Below are positions 50,177-58,726 of a stretch of DNA of 64,000 nt, piece after piece. The stretch spans positions 4,092,001-4,156,000 of the forward strand of contig NZ_CP086068.1 in the NCBI RefSeq assembly GCF_020783335.1, in the 5' to 3' direction. The translations under genes and the position numbers were made by a program. The notes under the pieces are model-generated. The model made no database searches. It was not told the origin of the DNA and was given only the letters and a program-made list of their open reading frames with translations. The stretch comes from Mucilaginibacter daejeonensis. Its GTDB lineage: Bacteria > Bacteroidota > Bacteroidia > Sphingobacteriales > Sphingobacteriaceae. Positions within the stretch are counted from its first letter, which is position 1, and each line of letters begins with the position of its first letter.

Positions 50177-52297
50177 TTATCTTACAAATCCGGCAGCAAC
50201 ACCACCGTCAACGTTGATCACGTTACCGGTCGATTTGGCCAGCAGGCCACCTGTCAAGGCGAAACAAGCATTAGCGATGTCAACAGGCAATATGATCTCG
50301 TTCAGTAAGGTACGTTTTGCGTAGTAGGCTGGCAGTTCGGCCACGGTGATACCGTAAGCTTTTGCACGACCTTCGGCCCAGCCACCAGCCCAGATGTTGC
50401 TGTCGCTGATCACGGCGTCAGGGTTCACCACGTTCACGCGGATCTTATCAGGACCCAGTTCTGCAGCGTTCAAACGGCTCAGGTGTAATTGAGCAGCCTT
50501 AGCACTACCATAACCGGCATTGTTAGGACCACTTACCAGGGCATTCTTGCTAACGATGTTGATCACATCGCCACCAATAGCTTGTTTCTTCATCACGGCA
50601 ACAGCGGCCTGGGTCACGAAGAACTGGCCTTTCACCAATACATCATATAACAGGTCCCAATCTTTCTCGGTGTGATCGCCAATGGTCTTAGAGATAGAGA
50701 GACCGGCATTATTCACGATCAGATCGACACCGCCAAAGTTCAAAGCGGCTACGTCCATAGCGGCCTGGATCTGGTCGGCGCTGGTCACGTCCATTACTGC
50801 GGTGGCATATGAGTCTTTACCGTAAGCGGCTTTGAACTCTTCGCCGGCACCATCTAAACGCTCGGCATTCATGTCGTTCAGGATCACAACAGCACCTTCT
50901 TCAACGAACTTTTTAGCGATAGCTTTACCTATACCACCGGCGCTGCCAGTGATCAGGGCTATACGGCCGCTCAAAGCTTTTGGCTTAGGCATACGCTGCA
51001 ATTTAGCTTCTTCTAACAGCCAGTACTCGATATCGAACGCTTCCTGACGTGGCAATGAAGTGTACTCAGAGATGGCCTCAGCACCTTTCATCACGTTGAT
51101 GGCGTTGGTATAGAACTCAGCGGCAACACGTGCGGTCTGCTTGTCTTTCGAGAAACTGAACATACCCACACCCGGATACAGGATGATCACCGGATTGGTA
51201 TCGCGGATGGCCGGACTGTTATCGTGTTTGCAGGTGTTGTAGTAGTCGGTATACATCTGGCGGTAAGCCTCGAATGCCGGAGCTAATTTAGCTTTCAGAC
51301 CTTCCACATCGCTCAGGTCGGCATCAGGAGTAAGGTCTAATACCAACGGACTGATCTTGGTGCGCAGGAAGTGGTCAGGGCAGCTGGTACCCAGCGGCGC
51401 CAAACGGTCAAGATCATTAGAGTTGATGAACTCCAGTACGCGGGCATCATCAGTAAAGTGACCGATCATGTTGCGCTCGCTTGAGCAAAAACCACGCAGG
51501 ATAGGTGCCAGGGCAACGGCTTGTTTTTTACGGCCGGCCTCATCAAGGCTTTGGATCTTTTGGCCACCAAATACAGGGCCCTTTTTACCATAGTTCTGCT
51601 CCAGGTACTCAGCACATTTCTCGATCACCTCTAAGGTGTTGATGTAGCTTTCGTAAGCGGTATCACCCCAGGTGAAGAGACCGTGTGAACCTAACATGAT
51701 ACCACGGATGCCTGGGTTAGCATCTAAGCAAGCTTTCAATTGCAGGCCCAGCTCAAAGCCAGGTTTCTTCCACTCTACCCAACCAATGGTGCCACCAAAT
51801 AACTCTTCGGTGATCTTTTTACCATCTTTTGCCGCAGCGATAGCGATCGCTGCATCAGGGTGCAAGTGGTCGATGTGCGCGAACGGTAAGAAACCGTGTA
51901 ATGGGGTATCTATAGAAGGCGCTTTAGAGTTCAGATCATAAATGCTATGGTTGAACAGTTCTACCATCTCATCTTCAAATTCCACACCGCGGTAAACGTT
52001 CTTCAGGCTGCGCAGGCGGTCAACATATAAAGCAGCCAGGCCGCTTTTTTTCAACGTACCGATGTCGCCACCCGAACCTTTGATCCACATCACCTCAACA
52101 TCCTGACCGGTCAATGGGTCTTTGCTCATTAACTTGCATGAGGTGTTACCACCGCCGTAGTTGGTAAGGCGAAGGTCGGCTCCTAACAGGTTGGAGCGAT
52201 ATATTAACAGGGCTACCTCATCGCCAGCCAGCTCGGCTGCTTTGGCATCGTCCCACAAATAGCTTACGTGCTTAAATTCGGTTGATCTAACAGACAT
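50177..52297 (-). CDS. rhaD: bifunctional rhamnulose-1-phosphate aldolase / short-chain dehydrogenase
   Basis: 706 residues with two domains. Residues ~20-420 are a class II aldolase/adducin-type domain with the metal-binding HIDHLHPDAAIAIAA and LGSHGLFTWG. Residues ~435-706 are an SDR domain with GSAGGIGKAIAKKF (NAD-binding TGxxxGxG-type) and the YGSAK catalytic YxxxK near 600. The fused enzyme is known as RhaEW in Bacillus: the aldolase gives DHAP and L-lactaldehyde and the dehydrogenase oxidises L-lactaldehyde to L-lactate. Downstream lutABC would then oxidise the lactate. Confidence 0.93.
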   Translation of the reverse strand: MSVRSTEFKHVSYLWDDAKAAELAGDEVALLIYRSNLLGADLRLTNYGGGNTSCKLMSKDPLTGQDVEVMWIKGSGGDIGTLKKSGLAALYVDRLRSLKNVYRGVEFEDEMVELFNHSIYDLNSKAPSIDTPLHGFLPFAHIDHLHPDAAIAIAAAKDGKKITEELFGGTIGWVEWKKPGFELGLQLKACLDANPGIRGIMLGSHGLFTWGDTAYESYINTLEVIEKCAEYLEQNYGKKGPVFGGQKIQSLDEAGRKKQAVALAPILRGFCSSERNMIGHFTDDARVLEFINSNDLDRLAPLGTSCPDHFLRTKISPLVLDLTPDADLSDVEGLKAKLAPAFEAYRQMYTDYYNTCKHDNSPAIRDTNPVIILYPGVGMFSFSKDKQTARVAAEFYTNAINVMKGAEAISEYTSLPRQEAFDIEYWLLEEAKLQRMPKPKALSGRIALITGSAGGIGKAIAKKFVEEGAVVILNDMNAERLDGAGEEFKAAYGKDSYATAVMDVTSADQIQAAMDVAALNFGGVDLIVNNAGLSISKTIGDHTEKDWDLLYDVLVKGQFFVTQAAVAVMKKQAIGGDVINIVSKNALVSGPNNAGYGSAKAAQLHLSRLNAAELGPDKIRVNVVNPDAVISDSNIWAGGWAEGRAKAYGITVAELPAYYAKRTLLNEIILPVDIANACFALTGGLLAKSTGNVINVDGGVAAGFVR

Positions 52298-52334
52298 TTT
52301 GAGTTTTGCTTATTATTTTTTGAATACTTTGATG

Positions 52335-53414
52335 TTATTTTAAGGAGTTGCCATACCCTACGATCAATACCGAAAGGATGATCGTTACGATACCAGCGAC
52401 CACCGTCATGAACGCTTTGCGGCTTACGCCTTTCCACTCTTTGAGCACCAGCCCCCAGCTATTAGCGATCAGGATGATGAACGCCATGTGCAGGATCCAC
52501 GAGCTTGGCCCGTTACCCAAACGGCTTTCGCCCATACCATAGAAAAAGAACTGCAGGAACCACGTGGTACCGGCCAGTGCCGAGAATAAGTAGTTGGCCA
52601 GCAGTGGTGTCCGTTTATCGGTATAGTTACCGAATGTTTTATTACGGGCGTTCAAGATCATGCAATAGATCAGGTTGGTGGTCAAACCACCCCAAAGGAT
52701 TACTATGTAAGTGACGTTATTTTGGTATAAAAAATTACCCTGTCCCGGGTTGGCGGCCATCCAGATCTGGTTGGCGGTATCGGCCATACTGTGGCCGGCC
52801 TCTATACCGAAGTTGAAACAGGCGCTCAATATACCCGATACGATAGCCAGTGTGATGCCCAGGCCAAAATTGTACTCGTTGTTGGTATCGGCCACTTCGC
52901 CTTTCGCCTTCAGTTCTTTCTCTTTAAGCACCCCTGCTTTACCGCAAATAATGATACCGATCACACAAACCAGGATGCCAAGTAATACCATCTGACCCCA
53001 GTTAGTGCTTACTAAAGTAGATATAGAATCTTTATTAGCTTCAGGGAAAAAGTTATAGTAAACAGAGGGAATGAGTGAACCAAAGATCGAGCAAAGGCCG
53101 AGGATAACTGAGCTACCCAGCGCAACGCCCAGGTAACGTACACCCAAGCCATAGGTAAGACCACCTATACCCCATAATACGCCAAAGAAATAGGTAAGCG
53201 CTAATATATGACCGCTGGTTTGCTTGATGATCTCAGTGAAGTTAGGGATGGTTAGCCAGGCGGCCAAAGGTGGCACGATGAGCCACGAAAAAAGCCCCCC
53301 CACTATCCAGAAACTCTCCCAGGCCCAGCCTTTTACTTTCTTGTAAGGTATGTAAAAGCTACCCGACGCAAAGCCCCCTATGAAATGGAAAATAACTCCT
53401 AAAATTGCTTGCAT
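52335..53414 (-). CDS. rhaT: L-rhamnose/proton symporter
   Basis: 359 residues with about ten hydrophobic membrane segments, from the start (ILGVIFHFIGGFASGSFYIPYKKVKGWAWESFW) to a C-terminal helix (AFMTVVAGIVTIILSVLIVGY). The match to the RhaT family is in the first two helices and in LGSSVILGLCSIFGSLIP. It imports L-rhamnose with H+. As first gene of the rha-lut run it follows a 230-bp regulatory gap shared with the divergent GntR-type gene. Confidence 0.92.
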   Translation of the reverse strand: MQAILGVIFHFIGGFASGSFYIPYKKVKGWAWESFWIVGGLFSWLIVPPLAAWLTIPNFTEIIKQTSGHILALTYFFGVLWGIGGLTYGLGVRYLGVALGSSVILGLCSIFGSLIPSVYYNFFPEANKDSISTLVSTNWGQMVLLGILVCVIGIIICGKAGVLKEKELKAKGEVADTNNEYNFGLGITLAIVSGILSACFNFGIEAGHSMADTANQIWMAANPGQGNFLYQNNVTYIVILWGGLTTNLIYCMILNARNKTFGNYTDKRTPLLANYLFSALAGTTWFLQFFFYGMGESRLGNGPSSWILHMAFIILIANSWGLVLKEWKGVSRKAFMTVVAGIVTIILSVLIVGYGNSLK

Positions 53415-53481
53415 TAACTCTTAATTTTTATATAATTGGTATCAGCGAAAGTAGAAAAGACGGTGCAACATCCTATCATGT

Positions 53482-53500
53482 ACTGTCATGGTTTTACAGT
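53482..53500. promoter_or_regulatory. candidate operator for the rhamnose operon
   Basis: ACTGT (53482-53486) and ACAGT (53496-53500) form an inverted repeat with a 9-nt spacer, about 75 bp upstream of rhaT. It lies between rhaT and the divergent GntR-type gene. A second, 15-bp imperfect palindrome, GCAAA-ttgac-TTTGC, is at 53618-53632. Either could bind the GntR-type regulator; neither is proven. Confidence 0.35.
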
Positions 53501-53743
53501 GCAGTTGGCCTTGCATCGGCCTTTCGGCACGCATAATGCAATAATACTTTATTAACTACAATACTCCTTCCTTACAGTTATAGTTGGGTAATTTAGTATA
53601 CCATTTAGCTAATATTTGCAAATTGACTTTGCTTAACGTACGGTATGGTGTATATTGCGCATAACCCGGCCCTGACCTCACCCCATCATGGCCGCAAACC
53701 ACATAAGCAGTGCCTGGTTACTGCTTTTGTAACTGGATACTTC

Positions 53744-54778
53744 ATGAAACCGATCTCTTTCTTAGAATACATCGAGATAGATTATTATTCATCTACCCCC
53801 AAATATCTGCAGCTGGCCAACTCTATAGCCAAGGCAGTGCGTGAGGGTCGGCTCAACCGTAATGATACCCTGCCATCCATCAACGAGCTTAACTACAATT
53901 TCGAGATATCGCGCGATACCGCCGAGAAAGCTTACAAGCATTTAAAATCGATCGGGTTGCTGGGATCGGTGCCAGGTAAAGGTTACTACATCAAGAGCAA
54001 CGAGACCATGCAACGGTTCAAGGTGTTCCTGATGTTCAATAAGCTGAGTACTCATAAAAAGATCATCTATGATGCCATTGTCGCCGGGTTGGACAATGAG
54101 GCGTTCATCGATTTTTATATCTATAATAACGACTTCTCCCTTTTTAAGAAGATATTGGAGAACGCCGGCGACGATTACACCCATTATGTGATCATCAGCC
54201 ATTTTTTAGACGGTGGTGGCGAGACCTCACACGAGGTGATCAACAAGATACCTAAAGATAAGCTGATCCTGCTCGACAAGTTAGTAAAGGGTGTGGATGG
54301 CGAATATGCGGCCATTTACGAGAACTTTGAAAAGGACATTTTCCAGGCTTTGGAACAGGCCCTGGAACCATTAAGCAAATACCACACGATCAAGATCGCG
54401 TTCCCTGAACATACCTATCATTCTACGGAAATACTGAAAGGGTTCGACCGGTTCTGCATGCAGTATGCTTTTAATTACAAGGTAGTGCATGACATCAATA
54501 CCGAACCGATTAACCATAGCGAGGTATTTATCACATTGATGGAGAACGATGTGGTGGTACTGATCGAACGCCTGTTACAGACCGAACTGAAGATCGGGCA
54601 GGACGTGGGCGTGATATCGTACAACGAGACCCCGCTCAAGAAGATCATTTTAAACGGACTGACCACCATATCTACCGATTTTCAGCAAATGGGAGAAATG
54701 GTGGCCAAAATGATCATTAACAACAAGCGCGAACACATCGAAAATCCTTTTTATCTTACTTTGCGCGCCTCCCTGTAA
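53744..54778 (+). CDS. GntR-type regulator with sugar-binding (LacI-like) domain
   Basis: 344 residues from ATG 53744, giving the start MKPISFLEYIEIDYYSSTPK; an upstream in-frame ATG at 53645 would add an unconvincing 33-residue lead. The winged helix (about 25-85) has LQLANSIAKAVREGRLNRNDTLPSINELNY, EISRDTAEKAYKHL and a wing. The C-terminal ~240 residues resemble periplasmic-binding-protein-like ligand domains (VGVISYNETPLKKIILNGLTTIS), as in AraR-type regulators. It is divergent from rhaT, so it probably controls the rhamnose operon, and it is co-directional with the next two enzyme genes. Confidence 0.87.
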   Translation: MKPISFLEYIEIDYYSSTPKYLQLANSIAKAVREGRLNRNDTLPSINELNYNFEISRDTAEKAYKHLKSIGLLGSVPGKGYYIKSNETMQRFKVFLMFNKLSTHKKIIYDAIVAGLDNEAFIDFYIYNNDFSLFKKILENAGDDYTHYVIISHFLDGGGETSHEVINKIPKDKLILLDKLVKGVDGEYAAIYENFEKDIFQALEQALEPLSKYHTIKIAFPEHTYHSTEILKGFDRFCMQYAFNYKVVHDINTEPINHSEVFITLMENDVVVLIERLLQTELKIGQDVGVISYNETPLKKIILNGLTTISTDFQQMGEMVAKMIINNKREHIENPFYLTLRASL

Positions 54779-54796
54779 TAACCTACATTTGGAGGT

Positions 54797-56230
54797 ATGA
54801 GAAGAAATGTCCTCCAGACAATTAACTTGATCGCACTGGTCATGCTGGGCCTTACCGCCAGCGCCCAGGTCAAGTTGGCCTCGCTGTTCACCAGCAATAT
54901 GGTACTGCAACAACAAATGAACGTACCTATTTGGGGCTGGGACAAGACTGGCAAAAATATCAGCATAACCACTTCATGGAATAACAAGACCTATAAAGGC
55001 GTTGCTGATGTTTCAGGCAAATGGAAGATCAAAGTGAGTACACCTGTTGCCGGAGGACCATATACCATCAACATAACCGACGGCCAACTGACCAAACTGG
55101 ACAACGTACTGATCGGCGAGGTATGGCTTTGCGGCGGCCAATCCAACATGGAGATGCCCATGAAAGGCTTTAAAGGTCAACCGGTGTTAGGCTCCAACGA
55201 AGTGATCCTTCATTCCAAAAATGACAAGATAAGGCTATACACTGTTCCCCGCTCATCGGTAACAGAAGTACAGGAGAATAGCAAGCCATCAGAGTGGAAA
55301 GTGGCCGGTCCGGAATCGGTAAGCAACTTTAGCGCTACGAGCTATTACTTTGGCCGCCTGCTCAATCAGATGCTGGATATACCGGTTGGCCTGATCCACT
55401 GCTCATACAGCGGCTCCTATGCCGAGGCATGGTTAGACCCTGATGTGTTGAAAGCATTCCCCGAGATCAAGATACCTGCCAAAGGCGATACCATTAAACA
55501 AGTAAGCCGCACCCCTACCACTTTATATAATGGGATGCTCCATCCGATACTTGGTTATGGCATCAAAGGCGCCATCTATTACCAGGGCGAATCTAATCGT
55601 GACAACCCCGAGAACTACGAGAAACTATTCCCGATGCTGGTGGCACGCTGGCGCGAGTTATGGGGACAAGGTGAGTTCCCGTTCTACTACGCACAGATCG
55701 CGCCTTACGATTATGCCCAGCTACCTCCTTACAATAAAGGCGGCAAGTTCAACTCGGCTTATCTGCGTGAAGCGCAGCGCAGGTCACTGAAGACCATACC
55801 TAATAGCGCCATGGCCGTGCTGATGGACATTGGTGAACAGGCCAGCATTCACCCTATGCGTAAAGAACCGGGCGGCACTCGTTTAGCCTACCTGGCCCTG
55901 GGCAAGACCTACGGCTTAAAAGGCTTCGGCTTTGCCAGCCCCGAATATGACTCGATGACCATAAAGGATACATCCATTGTGGTCAAGTTCGTGAATAGCC
56001 CCAACGGCATGACCTCTTACAACAGGCCGCTAACGCAATTTGAGATAGCCGGTAAAGATCAAAAGTTCTATCCGGCCAAAGCGGTGATCAATGGCAGTTC
56101 GGTCACGGTATCGGCACCTGAGGTCAAACAACCGGTCGCGGTCCGCTATGCCTTCCGCGACTTTATCATAGGCGAGTTATACGGTACCGATGGTTTGCCG
56201 GTGTCTTCATTCCGTACCGATGATTGGTAA
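54797..56230 (+). CDS. sialate O-acetylesterase-like SGNH hydrolase
   Basis: 477 residues with a signal peptide (ends ASAQ). The SASA-type domain has the catalytic-Ser block VWLCGGQSNMEMPM (about 110-123), GAIYYQGESN and ASIHPMRKEPGGTRLA with the catalytic His. Such enzymes in Bacteroidota remove O-acetyl groups from sialic acid or pectic and other sugars. It starts 18 bp after the regulator gene and is followed by the DUF5703 gene after 9 bp, forming a small operon. The substrate is probably an acetylated plant or mucus glycan, not necessarily sialic acid. Confidence 0.9.
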   Translation: MRRNVLQTINLIALVMLGLTASAQVKLASLFTSNMVLQQQMNVPIWGWDKTGKNISITTSWNNKTYKGVADVSGKWKIKVSTPVAGGPYTINITDGQLTKLDNVLIGEVWLCGGQSNMEMPMKGFKGQPVLGSNEVILHSKNDKIRLYTVPRSSVTEVQENSKPSEWKVAGPESVSNFSATSYYFGRLLNQMLDIPVGLIHCSYSGSYAEAWLDPDVLKAFPEIKIPAKGDTIKQVSRTPTTLYNGMLHPILGYGIKGAIYYQGESNRDNPENYEKLFPMLVARWRELWGQGEFPFYYAQIAPYDYAQLPPYNKGGKFNSAYLREAQRRSLKTIPNSAMAVLMDIGEQASIHPMRKEPGGTRLAYLALGKTYGLKGFGFASPEYDSMTIKDTSIVVKFVNSPNGMTSYNRPLTQFEIAGKDQKFYPAKAVINGSSVTVSAPEVKQPVAVRYAFRDFIIGELYGTDGLPVSSFRTDDW

Positions 56231-56239
56231 CAGGCAGTG

Positions 56240-58555
56240 ATGATGAGGAGATACTTATCAGCGATCGCATGCCTTTTGCTGGCGCTTACCGCAAAGGCAC
56301 AAACGGCGGCTCAACAGCTCGATCGCTACGACGTGACCTGGAACAGTCAAAGCCAGAACTCAAGCGAAAGCATGCCCTGCGGTGGCGGCGACATTGGCCT
56401 GAACGTTTGGGTAGAGAACGGCGACCTGCTTTTTTACCTCTCCAAAAGTGGCACGTTCGACGAGAACAATGCCTTCTTGAAACTTGGCCGTGTGCGGGTA
56501 AAATTAATGCCTAACCCCTTCGAGGGGAAGGGCTTCAAACAACAGCTATCCTTACGTACAGGCTCCGTGACCATTCAAGGCAGCCATGCAGGGGTGAACG
56601 CCAACATCAAGGTGTGGGTAGATGTACATGCCCCGGTGATCCATGTAGATATGAACGCCAATAAGCCTGTGAAGATGCAGGCCACTTATGAAAGCTGGCG
56701 TTTTGAGGACCGCATACCCAAAGGCCGCGAGAACATGCAGGGATCCTGGAAATGGGCTAACCGCACCGACATCCGTACCCGTAAGGATGTCATCTCTGTG
56801 AATAATAACGCCATCACCTTTTATCACCACAACCTCGATACAACGGTCTTCGACGCCACCGTGGCCCATGAGGGTATGGCTTCAGTAAAGGCGCAGATGA
56901 CCGACCCATTGCGCAACCTCACCTTTGGCGGGCAAATGCAGGGTAAAGATCTGATAGCGGCCGGCACCTATAGCGGTACTTATTTGAGTACACCTTACCA
57001 AGCATGGAAGCTGGAAAGCCGGTCGGCAACTCGCCAACAAAGCTTTCAGATCACCTTGCATACCGAGCAAACACCGGATGTATCCTTGTGGCAAGCCGGT
57101 TTACAACGAACAGTACGAACTGCCACTAATGCGAGAAAAGCCTGGGATGCTACCCAAGCATGGTGGAAAAGCTACTGGGACCGCAGTTATGTTCACATTG
57201 ATACTGATGCGCCTACCAAGGAGAGCTGGCAGGTTGGACGTAATTATCAGCTATTCCGCTATATGCTGGGCTGCAATGCCTTTGGCGAATACCCTACTAA
57301 ATTTAATGGCGGGTTATTTACATATGATCCTGAGTTCACCAATAATACATTTAAGTTCACACCAGATTTCCGGAATTGGGGTGGTGGATTAATGACCGCC
57401 CAGAACCAGCGTTTGGTGTACTTCCCCATGCTTAAAAGCGGCGATGAGGACCTGATGAAGCCGCAATTTGATTTTTACCTACGTGCTTTAAAAAATGCCG
57501 AGTTAAGATCGAAGGTTTACTGGGGTCATGCAGGAGCCAGCTTCACCGAACAGTTAGAGAACTTTGGCCTGCCTAACATGGTAGAGTACGGCCTGAAACG
57601 TCCAGCCGGTTATGATGCAGGCATGGAGTACAATGCCTGGCTTGAATATGAATGGGATACGGTATTAGAGTTTTGCTACATGATGCTGGAGACACAACGT
57701 TACACCGGCAAGGATATCAAACAGTACGTGCCCTTTATTGAGAGTTGCCTCACCTTCTTCAATGAGCATTACCAGTACCTGGCCCGCAACCGCGGCAGCA
57801 AAGCACTGGATGGTTCCGGTCATTTGGTGCTATATCCGGGCTCGGGTGGAGAGACCTACAAAATGGCTTACAATTCTACATCAACGGTGGCTGCCTTAAA
57901 GACCGTGTTGACCAGACTACTTGAACTACCCGAAGACCATTTAAGTGCTGATGCACGCAAGAACTGGCAGACGATACTCGACCGCATCCCTCCCATCAGT
58001 TTCAGGGAGTTTAACGGCTATCGCACTATATCGCCGGCACTGACCTGGGAGCGCGTGAACAATACGGAAAGCACTCAGCTGTATCCGGTATTCCCGTGGG
58101 GTATGTACGGCGTTGGCAAGCCTGACCTCGATGTTGCCCTCAACACCTGGAAGTACGACACCCTTGCCGTAAAGTTCAGGAGCGGTGTAGGCTGGAAACA
58201 GGATAACATTTTTGCGGCCCGGTTGGGGTTGACCGAGGAAGCCGCTAAACTGGCCATCTTCAAGCTAAAGGATTCCGGTCGGCGCTTTCCGGCATTTTGG
58301 GGGCCAGGCTTTGACTGGACGCCCGACCATAACTGGGGTGGTTCAGGTATGATCGGCTTGCAGGAAATGCTGATGCAGGTAGATGGCAAAATGATCATGC
58401 TATTCCCTGCCTGGCCTAAAGACTGGGATGTGCATTTTAAACTGCATGCACCCTATCGAACCACTATCGAAGCTAAGCTGAAAGGCGGCCAATTGGTCGA
58501 CCTGAAAGTGTTTCCGGAGAGCAGGAAGGCTGATGTGGTGAGTATGTTGAAGTAA
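56240..58555 (+). CDS. exported DUF5703-domain glycoside hydrolase-like protein
   Basis: About 771 residues; three successive starts (GTG 56237, ATG 56240 and ATG 56243) are possible. A signal peptide (ends LTAKAQ) is followed by an N-terminal beta-sandwich region typical of DUF5703 (DRYDVTWNSQSQNSSESMPC, GGGDIGLNVWVENGDLLFYL) and then an (alpha/alpha)6-barrel-like part (LFRYMLGCNAFGEYPTKFNG, HLVLYPGSGGETYKMAYNST, FPAFWGPGFDWTPDHNWGGS). This architecture is that of GH95/GH65-type enzymes, but DUF5703 has no assigned activity that I can confirm. It is in operon with the esterase. Confidence 0.82.
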   Translation: MMRRYLSAIACLLLALTAKAQTAAQQLDRYDVTWNSQSQNSSESMPCGGGDIGLNVWVENGDLLFYLSKSGTFDENNAFLKLGRVRVKLMPNPFEGKGFKQQLSLRTGSVTIQGSHAGVNANIKVWVDVHAPVIHVDMNANKPVKMQATYESWRFEDRIPKGRENMQGSWKWANRTDIRTRKDVISVNNNAITFYHHNLDTTVFDATVAHEGMASVKAQMTDPLRNLTFGGQMQGKDLIAAGTYSGTYLSTPYQAWKLESRSATRQQSFQITLHTEQTPDVSLWQAGLQRTVRTATNARKAWDATQAWWKSYWDRSYVHIDTDAPTKESWQVGRNYQLFRYMLGCNAFGEYPTKFNGGLFTYDPEFTNNTFKFTPDFRNWGGGLMTAQNQRLVYFPMLKSGDEDLMKPQFDFYLRALKNAELRSKVYWGHAGASFTEQLENFGLPNMVEYGLKRPAGYDAGMEYNAWLEYEWDTVLEFCYMMLETQRYTGKDIKQYVPFIESCLTFFNEHYQYLARNRGSKALDGSGHLVLYPGSGGETYKMAYNSTSTVAALKTVLTRLLELPEDHLSADARKNWQTILDRIPPISFREFNGYRTISPALTWERVNNTESTQLYPVFPWGMYGVGKPDLDVALNTWKYDTLAVKFRSGVGWKQDNIFAARLGLTEEAAKLAIFKLKDSGRRFPAFWGPGFDWTPDHNWGGSGMIGLQEMLMQVDGKMIMLFPAWPKDWDVHFKLHAPYRTTIEAKLKGGQLVDLKVFPESRKADVVSMLK

Positions 58556-58584
58556 GTTTTCACAACAGTAAGGCAAACAAAACC

Positions 58585-58668
58585 CGTCATTGCGAGGAAC
58601 GAAGCAATCTCTGAGCTATGCATGGCCGAACTGCCTCCGCAGGGATCGCTTTGTTCCTCGCAATGACG
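58585..58668. repeat. dispersed inverted repeat (CGTCATTGCGAGGAACGAAG type)
   Basis: A 25-bp unit starting CGTCATTGCGAGGAACGAAG (58585-58609) is inverted at 58644-58668 with two transition differences. It can fold as a hairpin with a 34-nt loop. This is a familiar dispersed repeat type in many bacterial genomes; it is distinct from the 19.1-19.6 kb family. Confidence 0.8.
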
Positions 58669-58680
58669 TGGTAGAAACCA

Positions 58681-58712
58681 GAAAGGGGCTTAGCGATCGC
58701 TAAGCCCCTTTC
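58681..58712. terminator. bidirectional terminator between DUF5703 and GH127 genes
   Basis: A 32-bp perfect palindrome (58681-58712; half-site GAAAGGGGCTTAGCGA) lies between convergent stops at 58555 and 58727. The outer CCTTTC and TTTC ends give moderate T content on both strands. Confidence 0.75.
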
Positions 58713-58726
58713 CTTATATATAGCTC

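Noticed and set aside
53645..53743. N-terminal 33-residue extension of the GntR-type regulator
   Set aside because: The extension is not GntR-like and the start at 53744 matches the family N-terminus; kept only as an alternative.
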